The notes beneath the pieces were generated by a model. That model ran no database searches. It was not told the DNA's origin and saw only the letters and a list, made by a program, of their open reading frames with translations. 37,396 nt of DNA, taken from contig CALXEH010000020.1 of assembly GCA_944387285.1 (NCBI GenBank), forward strand, positions 1 to 37,396, written 5' to 3'. This stretch comes from an uncultured Oscillospiraceae bacterium. GTDB taxonomy: Bacteria; Bacillota; Clostridia; Oscillospirales; Oscillospiraceae. The stretch's first letter is position 1. Each line of letters begins with the position of its first letter. This document shows positions 16,367-23,377 of the stretch, piece by piece. A program made the translations under genes and the position numbers.

Positions 16367-17083
16367 ATGTCAGTATTCATCAGGCTCCGGCTGCTCTTCC
16401 TGCGCCTTCGGCTGCGGCTGTGCCGGCCGCGCATCCACTACATAGGCGGCAGCGACACCCTGCCTCCGCCCCTGCCCCGCGACGAGGAGGAGGCCGCTAT
16501 CCTCGCCCTGTCCGAGGGCGACGAGGCCGCAAAGCAGCTGCTCATCGAGCACAACCTCCGCCTCGTCGTCTACATCGCACGCCGCTTCGAGAACACCGGC
16601 ATCAACCTCGAGGACCTGGTCTCCATCGGCAGCATCGGGCTCATCAAGGCAATCAACACCTTCAAGGCCGCCAAAAGCATCAAACTCGCCACCTACGCCT
16701 CCCGCTGCATCGAGAACGAGATACTCATGTACCTGCGCAAGTGCGGCAGCCAGAAGGCCGAGGTCAGCTTCGACGAGCCGCTCAACACCGACTGGGACGG
16801 CAACGAGCTGCTGCTCTCCGACATCCTCGGCACCGACGGGCAGGAGATAGTCCGCCCGCTCGAGGACGACGCAGACCGCGAGATGCTGCACCGGGCCATA
16901 TCCATGCTCGCCGAGCGCGAACGCCAGATCATCCTCATGCGCTTCGGCTTCCTCGGCGGCACCGAGTACACGCAGAAGGAGGTCGCCGACATGATGGGCA
17001 TCTCCCAAAGCTACATCAGCCGCCTGGAAAAACGCATAATCGCCAGGCTGCACCGCGAAATGCTCCGGCAAATGCAGGTTTGA
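16367..17083 (+). CDS. sigE: RNA polymerase sporulation sigma factor E (pro-sigma-E)
   Basis: Sigma-E directs early mother-cell transcription. The 238-residue protein closely follows B. subtilis Sig[19 protein letters not shown], then region 2 ([38 protein letters not shown]), [20 protein letters not shown] and region 4 ending [17 protein letters not shown]. The first 24 residues, before the Tyr of YIGG, form the pro-peptide removed by SpoIIGA. It is unusually regular, with alternating Arg and Leu (about residues 6-18). AAAGGAGG lies 7 nt before the ATG, a strong ribosome binding site. It is co-transcribed with spoIIGA and ends at a terminator; sigG, which normally follows, is absent. Confidence 0.97.
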   Translation: MSVFIRLRLLFLRLRLRLCRPRIHYIGGSDTLPPPLPRDEEEAAILALSEGDEAAKQLLIEHNLRLVVYIARRFENTGINLEDLVSIGSIGLIKAINTFKAAKSIKLATYASRCIENEILMYLRKCGSQKAEVSFDEPLNTDWDGNELLLSDILGTDGQEIVRPLEDDADREMLHRAISMLAERERQIILMRFGFLGGTEYTQKEVADMMGISQSYISRLEKRIIARLHREMLRQMQV

Positions 17084-17100
17084 GACCCATTTCCCCCTTC

Positions 17101-17138
17101 GCCTCCCGGCGTTTTGCAAAATGCCGGGAGGCCTTTTT
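17101..17138 (+). terminator. Rho-independent terminator after sigE
   Basis: GCCTCCCGGC (17101-17110) pairs with GCCGGGAGGC (17123-17132), and the inner bases extend the palindrome. TTTTT follows at 17134-17138. It begins 18 bp after the sigE stop. Confidence 0.9.
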
Positions 17139-17300
17139 GCGCGCCCCGGCGAGGTGCGGAGCCGCCGCGTCCGGGCGGGGGTGGAACCCCGCCCCTACAT
17201 GGGTCGGTGCGTTGCCGCAGGGGCGGTGCGTGCCCGGGCGAAAGGGCCGTCGAGGACGCCGGCCCCTACGGCCGGCCTGTCGTTTTGCCGCAGCGGTTAA
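17139..17300. repeat. Dispersed intergenic repeat, copy B
   Basis: No gene is visible between the sigE terminator and the terminator at 17359. The interval is very GC-rich and holds the second copy of the element seen at 1-190. Bases 17241-17296 align with 77-133, and ACCCCGCCCCTAC near 17184-17197 is the inverse of a block near 136-150. It also has internal inverted segments (GGGCGGGG / CCCCGCCC). Confidence 0.6.
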
Positions 17301-17354
17301 CATCGTTCATTTCTTATAAGCGGAGCTGAAAAACAAGCAAGCGGATAATAACAA

Positions 17355-17390
17355 ATCAGAGCCGGGCGCCCGTTTTGGACGCCCGGCTCC
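17355..17390 (-). terminator. Rho-independent terminator of the DUF917/hydantoinase cluster
   Basis: GAGCCGGGCG (17359-17368) pairs with CGCCCGGCTC (17380-17389). On the minus strand the stem is followed by TGATTTGTTATTATC. It lies about 30 bp after the stop of the hydantoinase-like gene. The remaining bases 17301-17354 show nothing recognisable. Confidence 0.75.
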
Positions 17391-17418
17391 ATTGCTGGGA
17401 GGAAAAAAGTATGGGTGT

Positions 17419-18978
17419 TCAGTTCCCTGCGAGGTCGCCGGCGGCCTTTATCTTTACGCGGTTGGTATTGCCCGCGTAGTAGGCCAGAGGCACGTCCTCG
17501 ACCTCGATGATCTCGACGGTCTCGCGGATGGCGCCCGCGGCGACGGCGAGGTCGATGGCCTCGGCCTTGGCCTGCTCGAGGGCCTTGTCGCGCGGGACCT
17601 CGTCGTAGTTTATGAGCTTTTCAAAGGTGCCGCTGACCTTGGATATTGCCGAGCCTATGGCGTTCGCGCAGCCGAAGTGGTCGGGCTTCACGACAGCCGC
17701 CGCGCCCGCCAGCTTCTCCGGCAGCACGATGGAGCCGCCGCCGACGAGGATGACGTCGCTGTCCGCGCTCGAGACCTTCATGGAGTCGATGGCGTCCTCG
17801 ACCAGCGTGCCGATGGCCTCGAGGGCCTTCTTCGCCAGCTCCTCCGGGATGTGCGCGACTTTGGACGGGTCGCCCAGCTCGAACATGCCCAGCCTCACGG
17901 CCACGTCCGTGGCGGTGAGCGTGTCGCCGCCGAAGACCAGGGCCTTGCTGGTTATCTCATAGCCCACGCTGTCCGGGCCGACGGTGACGCTGCCGTCCGC
18001 GTGCTCGCGCACGATGGAGCCGCCGCCGAGGCCGATGGAGACCACGTCCGGCATGCGGAAGTTGGTGCGCACGCCGCCTATCGTGACCGCCACGCTCGAC
18101 TCGCGCGGGAAGCCGTTCTGGATGACGCCCAGGTCCGTGGTCGTGCCGCCGACGTCGATGACTATGGCGTTCTGCAGGCTGCTCAGGTAGCTCGCGCCGC
18201 GGATGGAGTTAGTCGGGCCGCAGGCGACGGTGAGTATCGGGTAGCGGCGCGCGTGCTCCATGGTCATGAGCGTGCCGTCGTTCTGGCTGAGGTAGACGTC
18301 CGCGTTCGTGATGCCCTCGTCGGCCAGGCTCTGGGCAAAGCCCTCGGTGAAGCGTTCCGCGACCTTCCAGAGCGCGGCGTTGAGGATGGTGGCGTTCTCG
18401 CGCTCGATGAGGCCCATGGAGCCGATCTCGCTCGAGATGGAGACGTGTACGTCCTCGCCCATGACCTCGTGGCAGAGCTTCGCGGCCTCGAGCTCGTGGT
18501 CGTTGCGCACGGTGGAGAACACGCAGGAGATGGCTATGGATTTGACGCCCTTCTCCTTCATCTCGAGGAAGAAGGCCTTCGCAGCCTCGGAGTCGAATGG
18601 CGCGAGCTGCTTGCCGTCGTACTCGAAGCCGCCGCCTATGACGGCGCTGCCGACGGCGATCTTGCTGATGTCCTCAGCCCAGTCCACCATAGGCGGGATG
18701 CCGAGCGTGGCGGGCGCGCCTATGCGGAGTATGCCGATGGGCGCGAGGTTCTTGCGCTCGACGATGGCGTTCGTGCACTGGGTGGTGCCCAGCATGGCCT
18801 GCCTTATCTGGCTGCGGTCCACGCCCGACTGCGCCAGCACGGTGCGCAGGGCGGCGAGGATGCCGTCATATATATCGCCGGTGGTCGGGCACTTGATGTC
18901 TGCCACGACGTTCAGGTTTTCGTCTATCAGTACGGCGTCGGTATTCGTGCCGCCGACGTCTATGCCGAGCTTATACAT
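17419..18978 (-). CDS. Hydantoinase/oxoprolinase-family (HyuA-like) protein
   Basis: This 519-residue protein belongs to the hydantoinase A/5-oxoprolinase family, whose characterised members hydrolyse cyclic amide substrates with ATP. The N-terminal actin-like motif LGIDVGGTNTDAVLID (about 4-19) is the family phosphate-binding loop. TTQCTNAIVERKNLAPIG and, in the middle, VIDVGGTTTDLGVI are further signatures. It is shorter than full oxoprolinases (over 1000 residues) and has no HyuB partner nearby. GGAGGTG precedes the ATG, which overlaps the end of the DUF917 gene by 8 bp. The substrate is unknown; the neighbourhood suggests a nitrogen heterocycle such as a hydantoin-like ring (inference). 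Confidence 0.88.
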   Translation of the reverse strand: MYKLGIDVGGTNTDAVLIDENLNVVADIKCPTTGDIYDGILAALRTVLAQSGVDRSQIRQAMLGTTQCTNAIVERKNLAPIGILRIGAPATLGIPPMVDWAEDISKIAVGSAVIGGGFEYDGKQLAPFDSEAAKAFFLEMKEKGVKSIAISCVFSTVRNDHELEAAKLCHEVMGEDVHVSISSEIGSMGLIERENATILNAALWKVAERFTEGFAQSLADEGITNADVYLSQNDGTLMTMEHARRYPILTVACGPTNSIRGASYLSSLQNAIVIDVGGTTTDLGVIQNGFPRESSVAVTIGGVRTNFRMPDVVSIGLGGGSIVREHADGSVTVGPDSVGYEITSKALVFGGDTLTATDVAVRLGMFELGDPSKVAHIPEELAKKALEAIGTLVEDAIDSMKVSSADSDVILVGGGSIVLPEKLAGAAAVVKPDHFGCANAIGSAISKVSGTFEKLINYDEVPRDKALEQAKAEAIDLAVAAGAIRETVEIIEVEDVPLAYYAGNTNRVKIKAAGDLAGN

Positions 18979-20065
18979 TCAGGCACACCTCCTTGCAGCG
19001 TTCCTCGAGCGGGATGTAGTCCGTGTCCACGCCGAAGTAGCGCGGGCCGACCAGCTCTATGCCGGCCTCGCAGCGCCACATCTCAAAGCAGCGCAGGCCG
19101 AGGACAATGACGCGCTTGCCGTATTTGAGCGCGTCCGTCGTGACGGGTGCAAAGGTCTCGGTGTCCACGAGGCAGATGAGGTCCGGCGTCGTGGCTACGA
19201 GCTTGCCGTCCACCTCTGCGGTGAGGTTTTCGTTCTGGAACTCGACGGCGGCCTTGCGGCCCTTGCACTCGCCGGTGCCCTCAAGTACCACGCGGCCGAA
19301 GTTGAAGCCGGCGCGGGTCTCGCGCAGGACGTCAACTATCTTGCCCTTGAAGAGCTTGTAGCCCTCGGTGAAGTCGAAGAAGAACTTCTCCGGGTCCTCA
19401 GCGTTTTTGACGGTGCGGATGGCTTCGCCCAGCCTCTGGCTTCGGGTGACTATGCCGCGCACGCCGTACTTCTTCATCTGCGCGCCGCTCATGGAGTAGA
19501 GTGAGACGGAGACGGAACCGCCGCAGCTCATCGTCACCGAGCGGGCCAGTTCCTCGGTCCACTTGTTCGTGATGGTCTCGAAGATGACGGTGTTGCCCTT
19601 CTCGTCCGTGAGCGCCATGGGCGTGGCGCTGATGCCGCCTATCGTGAAGGTGACCATCTGCAGCTCGGGGAAGGCCCGGCCCATGCCGTCCACGTCCACG
19701 AGCGGCAGGCCCAGCCTCGCCGCCGCGGCGATGGGCAGCATGGAGTTCACGCCGCCTGCCTCGATGGGCATGAAGGCGTATATCTTCTTCCCGAAGAAGC
19801 GCGACACCATCTCGTAGAGGCTCTTGTACTCGTTGCCGCCTATGGCCTTCTCGGCCAGTACGGTGGGCGCGCCCATCATGGCTATGGGCACGACCAGGGC
19901 GTCGTCCGGCACCTCATCCGGGTCGAGCAGCGTCACCTCGCCGCAGTCGCGGATGGCGCCTATCGCCACCAGCTTGCCGACGTAGGGGTCGCCGCCGCCG
20001 CCCGCACCCAGCAGCGCAGCGCCGGTCGCTATGTCTTCTACCTCGGGTATACCGATCTTGCGCAA
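18971..20065 (-). CDS. DUF917 (S-methyl-thiohydantoin-desulfurase-like) protein
   Basis: This 364-residue protein fits the DUF917 family: EDIATGAALLGAGGGGDPYVG near the N-terminus, then AMMGAPTVLAEKAIGGNEY, MPIEAGGVNSMLPIAAAARL and DGMGRAFPELQM. The family has been named after an S-methyl-thiohydantoin desulfurase, but most members are untested, so the reaction here is not assigned. It is commonly encoded beside HyuA-like proteins, as here. The start is a TTG; GGAG lies 9 nt upstream (AAAGGAGTTG) and no better start is visible. A large hairpin precedes it at 20074-20115. It overlaps the downstream gene by 8 bp. Confidence 0.85.
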   Translation of the reverse strand: MRKIGIPEVEDIATGAALLGAGGGGDPYVGKLVAIGAIRDCGEVTLLDPDEVPDDALVVPIAMMGAPTVLAEKAIGGNEYKSLYEMVSRFFGKKIYAFMPIEAGGVNSMLPIAAAARLGLPLVDVDGMGRAFPELQMVTFTIGGISATPMALTDEKGNTVIFETITNKWTEELARSVTMSCGGSVSVSLYSMSGAQMKKYGVRGIVTRSQRLGEAIRTVKNAEDPEKFFFDFTEGYKLFKGKIVDVLRETRAGFNFGRVVLEGTGECKGRKAAVEFQNENLTAEVDGKLVATTPDLICLVDTETFAPVTTDALKYGKRVIVLGLRCFEMWRCEAGIELVGPRYFGVDTDYIPLEERCKEVCLNV

Positions 20066-20071
20066 TTATAA

Positions 20072-20120
20072 CAACTCCTTTGTCTACTATATCACGCGGA
20101 AAAGGGCGGAGCCGCGCCCC
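20072..20120 (-). other. Intercistronic hairpin between permease and DUF917 genes
   Basis: CACGCGG and CCGCGTG arms enclose further pairing of GGGCGGAG-like and GCCCCGCTC-like segments, giving a long imperfect stem. On the minus strand it is followed by ATATAGTAGAC rather than a U run, so it is not a standard terminator. An mRNA-processing or stabilising structure, or partial attenuation, is possible. Confidence 0.5.
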
Positions 20121-20147
20121 GCTCTTTCCCGCGTGCTTAATTTTAAC

Positions 20148-21488
20148 TCACTTCTCGCTCTTGCTGACGCTCCTATCGATCAGCGACACGACGCCGTAGA
20201 GGATGACGTAGAGCACCAGGGAGACGACGATGCCGTTCACCGGGCCGACTAAGAAGGGCCAGTTCAGGAAGGGCATGGCCTCGACAAGGCCGGGGAAACT
20301 GGCAAAGGTGCCGCCGGTTATGCAGGCGACAAGCGCGCCCACGATGAAGGAGATGAGGCCCACGGCGGAGACGCCCTTGCTGAAGTGGAAGTTCTCCTTC
20401 TTGCCGCGGCCGACTATCCAGTAGGCGGCGATGATGACGCCGGCCAGCGGCGGGATGAGCGCGCTCATGAGGGACAGGAAGCCCTGGAAGGCGTTCAGCA
20501 GGCCGAAGGCGGCCAGCAGGGTACCGATGGCGCCGGAGATGCCGGTGGTGATCTTGAACTTGCTCTCGTCAAAGCCGAGCAGGTTGCTCAGCGCGAGGCC
20601 GCCGGAGTAGGCGTTCGTGACATTGGTCGTCCAGGTGGCGAGCACCAGGGCGATGAGGCCCAGAATGGGCACGCCGAGGGAGACGAGGATGGCCGAGATG
20701 TCGTACTGGCCGGTGACGATGCTCATGAGGGCGCCGGTCAGCAGCATGAAGAGGCCCGCGGGCATGACGCCCACGATGGAGCTCTTCACGACGTCCGCGC
20801 GGCTCTTGGCGAAGCGGCAGTAGTCGGCGGAGATGACGCCGCCGAGCGCAAAGGAGGCGACGACCATCGAGATGCCGAAGACGAGGCCGCTGGAGGTCTC
20901 GGGCGCGTAGGAAGCGATGACCGAGCCGCCGTCGTTCTTGGTGATGCCGGCGATGAGGCCGTAGAGGCAGACGATGACGAGCAGAGGCACGGCGATGTAG
21001 TTGAGCCACTTGAGGCCCTTGAAGCCCGCGCAGGCCGTGGCCAGCATGATGACGCCCCAGATGATGGAGCATGCCGCCACAAAGCCCGTGGTGGCTTCCA
21101 TGCCCAGCAGAGGCGCTATCATGGTCGCAAAGGCCTGGCCGCAGGTGGCGGACTGTATGCCGAACCAGCCGATGCAGGCGATGGCAAGGAGCGTGCTTAT
21201 GACGTACCTCGCGCCCTTTTCGCCCAGCGCGCCGGAGGCCATGACCGCCACGGGAAGGCCGGTGTCGCAGGCCTGCATGCCGATAAATATCATGTAGACG
21301 CAGATGAGGCCGTAGCCAATGAGTATGGATATGACTATCTCCGCCAGCGACAGCCCGCCGCCGGAGAGGACGCCGCCGATCATCAGGCAGGGCACGCAGA
21401 TCATGCCGCCGGCCCAGACAGCCGCGATGGACAGCCAGCTTTGGCGCTGGCTCGCCTGTACTTCGAATCCGCTCTGTTTTTCGCTCAT
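20148..21488 (-). CDS. NCS1-family (cytosine/purine permease-like) transporter
   Basis: This 446-residue integral membrane protein has about twelve predicted helices and resembles CodB-type NCS1 permeases. These carry cytosine, purines, allantoin or hydantoins with H+ or Na+. The N-terminal QSWLSIAAVWAGGMICVPCL and the internal ADYCRFAKSRADVVKSSIVG are typical of the family, as is VLATWTTNVTNAYSGGLALS. Only a weak AGGA lies upstream of the ATG. It is the first structural gene after the PucR-type regulator and has its own promoter. It probably imports the compound processed by the DUF917 and HyuA-like proteins (inference). Confidence 0.9.
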   Translation of the reverse strand: MSEKQSGFEVQASQRQSWLSIAAVWAGGMICVPCLMIGGVLSGGGLSLAEIVISILIGYGLICVYMIFIGMQACDTGLPVAVMASGALGEKGARYVISTLLAIACIGWFGIQSATCGQAFATMIAPLLGMEATTGFVAACSIIWGVIMLATACAGFKGLKWLNYIAVPLLVIVCLYGLIAGITKNDGGSVIASYAPETSSGLVFGISMVVASFALGGVISADYCRFAKSRADVVKSSIVGVMPAGLFMLLTGALMSIVTGQYDISAILVSLGVPILGLIALVLATWTTNVTNAYSGGLALSNLLGFDESKFKITTGISGAIGTLLAAFGLLNAFQGFLSLMSALIPPLAGVIIAAYWIVGRGKKENFHFSKGVSAVGLISFIVGALVACITGGTFASFPGLVEAMPFLNWPFLVGPVNGIVVSLVLYVILYGVVSLIDRSVSKSEK

Positions 21489-21518
21489 GGTTTCTCACAT
21501 CCTGATCCAATATATTCC

Positions 21519-21552
21519 CGCCGAAGCGCCTTCCCCCAGGGCTGCTTCGCCG
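21519..21552 (-). other. Hairpin in the permease 5' leader
   Basis: CGCCGAAGC (21519-21527) pairs with GCTTCGCCG (21544-21552) with one mismatch. It falls within a few bases of the predicted transcription start, so it may protect the 5' end of the mRNA. No known riboswitch pattern was recognised. Confidence 0.35.
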
Positions 21553-21560
21553 TTTGATGC

Positions 21561-21569
21561 AGTATAGCA
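21561..21569 (-). promoter_or_regulatory. Extended -10 promoter of the permease operon
   Basis: On the minus strand TGCTATACT (21569-21561) is a TGn-extended -10 box. The -35 region has no good consensus, which fits a promoter that needs an activator. The same nine bases occur in front of the PucR-type gene. Confidence 0.5.
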
Positions 21570-21601
21570 CTTTAATTGGATAGAGAAAACTGTCGCATGG
21601 G

Positions 21602-21652
21602 CAAAAAACAATGCCCGGCTCTTTGTCCTTTTGGACAATGGGCCGGGAAGCA
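21602..21652 (-). terminator. Terminator after the PucR-type regulator gene
   Basis: ATGCCCGGC...TTTGTCC (21611-21628) pairs with GGACAA...GCCGGGAAGCAT (21633-21652) around a TTTT loop. On the minus strand TGTTTTTTG follows. It separates the regulator from the permease operon. Confidence 0.8.
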
Positions 21653-21658
21653 TTTGTG

Positions 21659-23260
21659 CTATTCGTCTAACAATAAACGCTTGACGGCGCAGGCTTTATA
21701 CAGTTCTAACATCTCCGGCATCTTGTCCGGCTTATACCCCAAAAGGTTGGAAATACGCCGTATCCTGTACTTTACAGTATTTTTGTGGAGATACAGCAGC
21801 TCCGAGGTCATCGTCACGCTCGATTCGCCGTCCAGCAGGAACACCGCCAGAGTCTCGGCCAGGTCCAGCTCCTCGTTGTCCTTTTGTACAGGCAGCAGCG
21901 GACGCAGGCACTCGGCCAGCGCCGCCTCGCCGCTCTGTATCAGGCTGCGGCATCCGTGGGCAAAGTCCAGGTCGCCCAGCGTATACGCCCGGCGCGCGGG
22001 ATATATCTTCATGACGTCAGCCAGGTTCTCCTTGCAGCTGAGGTAGGCCGCGCGCACGTCCGCCGTATTCATCAGGCCGGAGCAGCGGCACAGCGCGGCG
22101 TCCGGCAGCCCGGGCGTCACCGTCTCCATGACCGCCTCGGTCATCCGCTCCGCCTCCTGCTGCGACAGGGGCGTGGACATGAACAGCAGCAGCCGCCCGC
22201 CGTACACGTCCATGATGAGCGAGCCGGAAAAGCCCGCAAAGCACTCGCGCAGCGCAGGCAGCGCCTGCTTGAACCGCGCCTTCGCCTCCTCAGCGCCGGA
22301 CTGGATTATCCACATCTCGTGTATCGCCGCCACGTCAACGTGGAATATCTCCGCCAGGCGGCGCATCTTCATCGGCTCGTCCTGCAATATCGCGCGCACC
22401 AGCTCGTGTATCGCTATCTCGCCGTGCTTGCGGCCCCAGATATTTATGCAGACCCGCGTGGCGTCCAGCACCTGCCCCAGCGTCGCCGCGTCGATGGGCA
22501 TGCCCGCCTTGATGAGCAGCAGCTCCATGCGCTGGCCGCCGTCCGCCCCAATCGGCAGGCGGTAGAGCCGCGAATCCGGCACAAAGGCGCAGGGCTCGCT
22601 CCCGCCCGGCCCCGGATACTCACTCAGGGCCTTGAAACCGCAGATGATATCCGACTCAAAGCCGCGCGGCCAGGCCACGAGGTTCAGAATGTTGAAGGCC
22701 TGGTCGCAGAGCAGCACCGAGGCAGATATCCGGTCGCTGAGCATCTTCATGGCCGTGTTCACCGTTTGCAGGTGCTTGGGCAGCGCCGAGACCCGCGCGA
22801 GGATGTCCAGCACGATGGAGCTGTTCTGCGCCCGGTCACGGAAAATGCAGTCCATGACGTCGTTTATGACCTCGCCGTAGCGCAGCGTCGCCTCGCCCTC
22901 GGGCATGGATATGAGCACGAAATCCAGCTCGTTGGCCAGGTCGATGAGCTGCTGATCCACGCTCGGCAGGTACACGCCGACGTAAAAGATGATGAGCCCG
23001 ACTTCGCCGCCCTCGGCCAGCCGGCGGATGTTCGCCAGCTGCAGCGGGATATTGTGCGTGCTGTTCAGAAAGCCCGTGATGACGATCTCGCTGCCAAAAA
23101 ACTCGCCCTGCGGAAAGACCTCGTCCACCAGCACGCCGGGGTCGGTGGATTCCAGTACGGAGATGGAGGAGACTATCTTGGACAGGCCCCTGTGCCCGCC
23201 CAGCACCTTGGCGCGCCGCAGCGAGGGCAGCTTCAGCAGCTCCTCCACGGTAACGCTCAC
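21659..23260 (-). CDS. PucR-family transcriptional regulator
   Basis: The protein has the PucR layout: an N-terminal ligand domain starting VEELLKLPSLRRAKVLGGHRGL, a central region, and a C-terminal helix-turn-helix (SSVTMTSELLYLHKNTVKYR then IRRISNLLGYKP). Family members often activate purine, amino-acid or hydantoin-type catabolic genes. An ATG at 23374 opens the frame, but AAAGGGG (23269-23275) lies 8 nt before a GTG at 23260, which matches the family N-terminus, giving 534 residues. Two Pribnow-like boxes lie just upstream. Its position directly before the permease, DUF917 and HyuA-like genes makes it their likely regulator (inference). Confidence 0.9.
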   Translation of the reverse strand: MSVTVEELLKLPSLRRAKVLGGHRGLSKIVSSISVLESTDPGVLVDEVFPQGEFFGSEIVITGFLNSTHNIPLQLANIRRLAEGGEVGLIIFYVGVYLPSVDQQLIDLANELDFVLISMPEGEATLRYGEVINDVMDCIFRDRAQNSSIVLDILARVSALPKHLQTVNTAMKMLSDRISASVLLCDQAFNILNLVAWPRGFESDIICGFKALSEYPGPGGSEPCAFVPDSRLYRLPIGADGGQRMELLLIKAGMPIDAATLGQVLDATRVCINIWGRKHGEIAIHELVRAILQDEPMKMRRLAEIFHVDVAAIHEMWIIQSGAEEAKARFKQALPALRECFAGFSGSLIMDVYGGRLLLFMSTPLSQQEAERMTEAVMETVTPGLPDAALCRCSGLMNTADVRAAYLSCKENLADVMKIYPARRAYTLGDLDFAHGCRSLIQSGEAALAECLRPLLPVQKDNEELDLAETLAVFLLDGESSVTMTSELLYLHKNTVKYRIRRISNLLGYKPDKMPEMLELYKACAVKRLLLDE

Positions 23261-23281
23261 ACCACACACCCCTTTCAAAAA

Positions 23282-23299
23282 ATTATAGCAAGTATAGCA
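23282..23299 (-). promoter_or_regulatory. Tandem -10-like boxes before the PucR-type gene
   Basis: Minus strand reads TTGCTATACTTGCTATAAT (23300-23282): two TGC-extended -10 boxes, TATACT and TATAAT, nine bases apart. Neither has a strong -35 at 17 bp. The repeat could also be a regulator site. Confidence 0.5.
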
Positions 23300-23322
23300 A
23301 ATATTCTGTCCCCGCGCAAGCG

Positions 23323-23362
23323 CAAAAAACCGCCCCGGAGCCGGATTGCAGCTCTGGGGCGG
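23323..23362 (-). terminator. Terminator after the SLH/phosphodiester-glycosidase gene
   Basis: CCGCCCCGGAGCC (23330-23342) pairs with GCTCTGGGGCGG (23351-23362). On the minus strand TTTTTT follows (23329-23324). It closes the envelope gene set. Confidence 0.88.
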
Positions 23363-23377
23363 CGCAATTTGCATGTA

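Noticed and set aside
17392..19110. Plus-strand frames opposite the HyuA-like gene
   Set aside because: Antisense shadow with no motifs; the minus-strand product has clear family signatures and a ribosome binding site.
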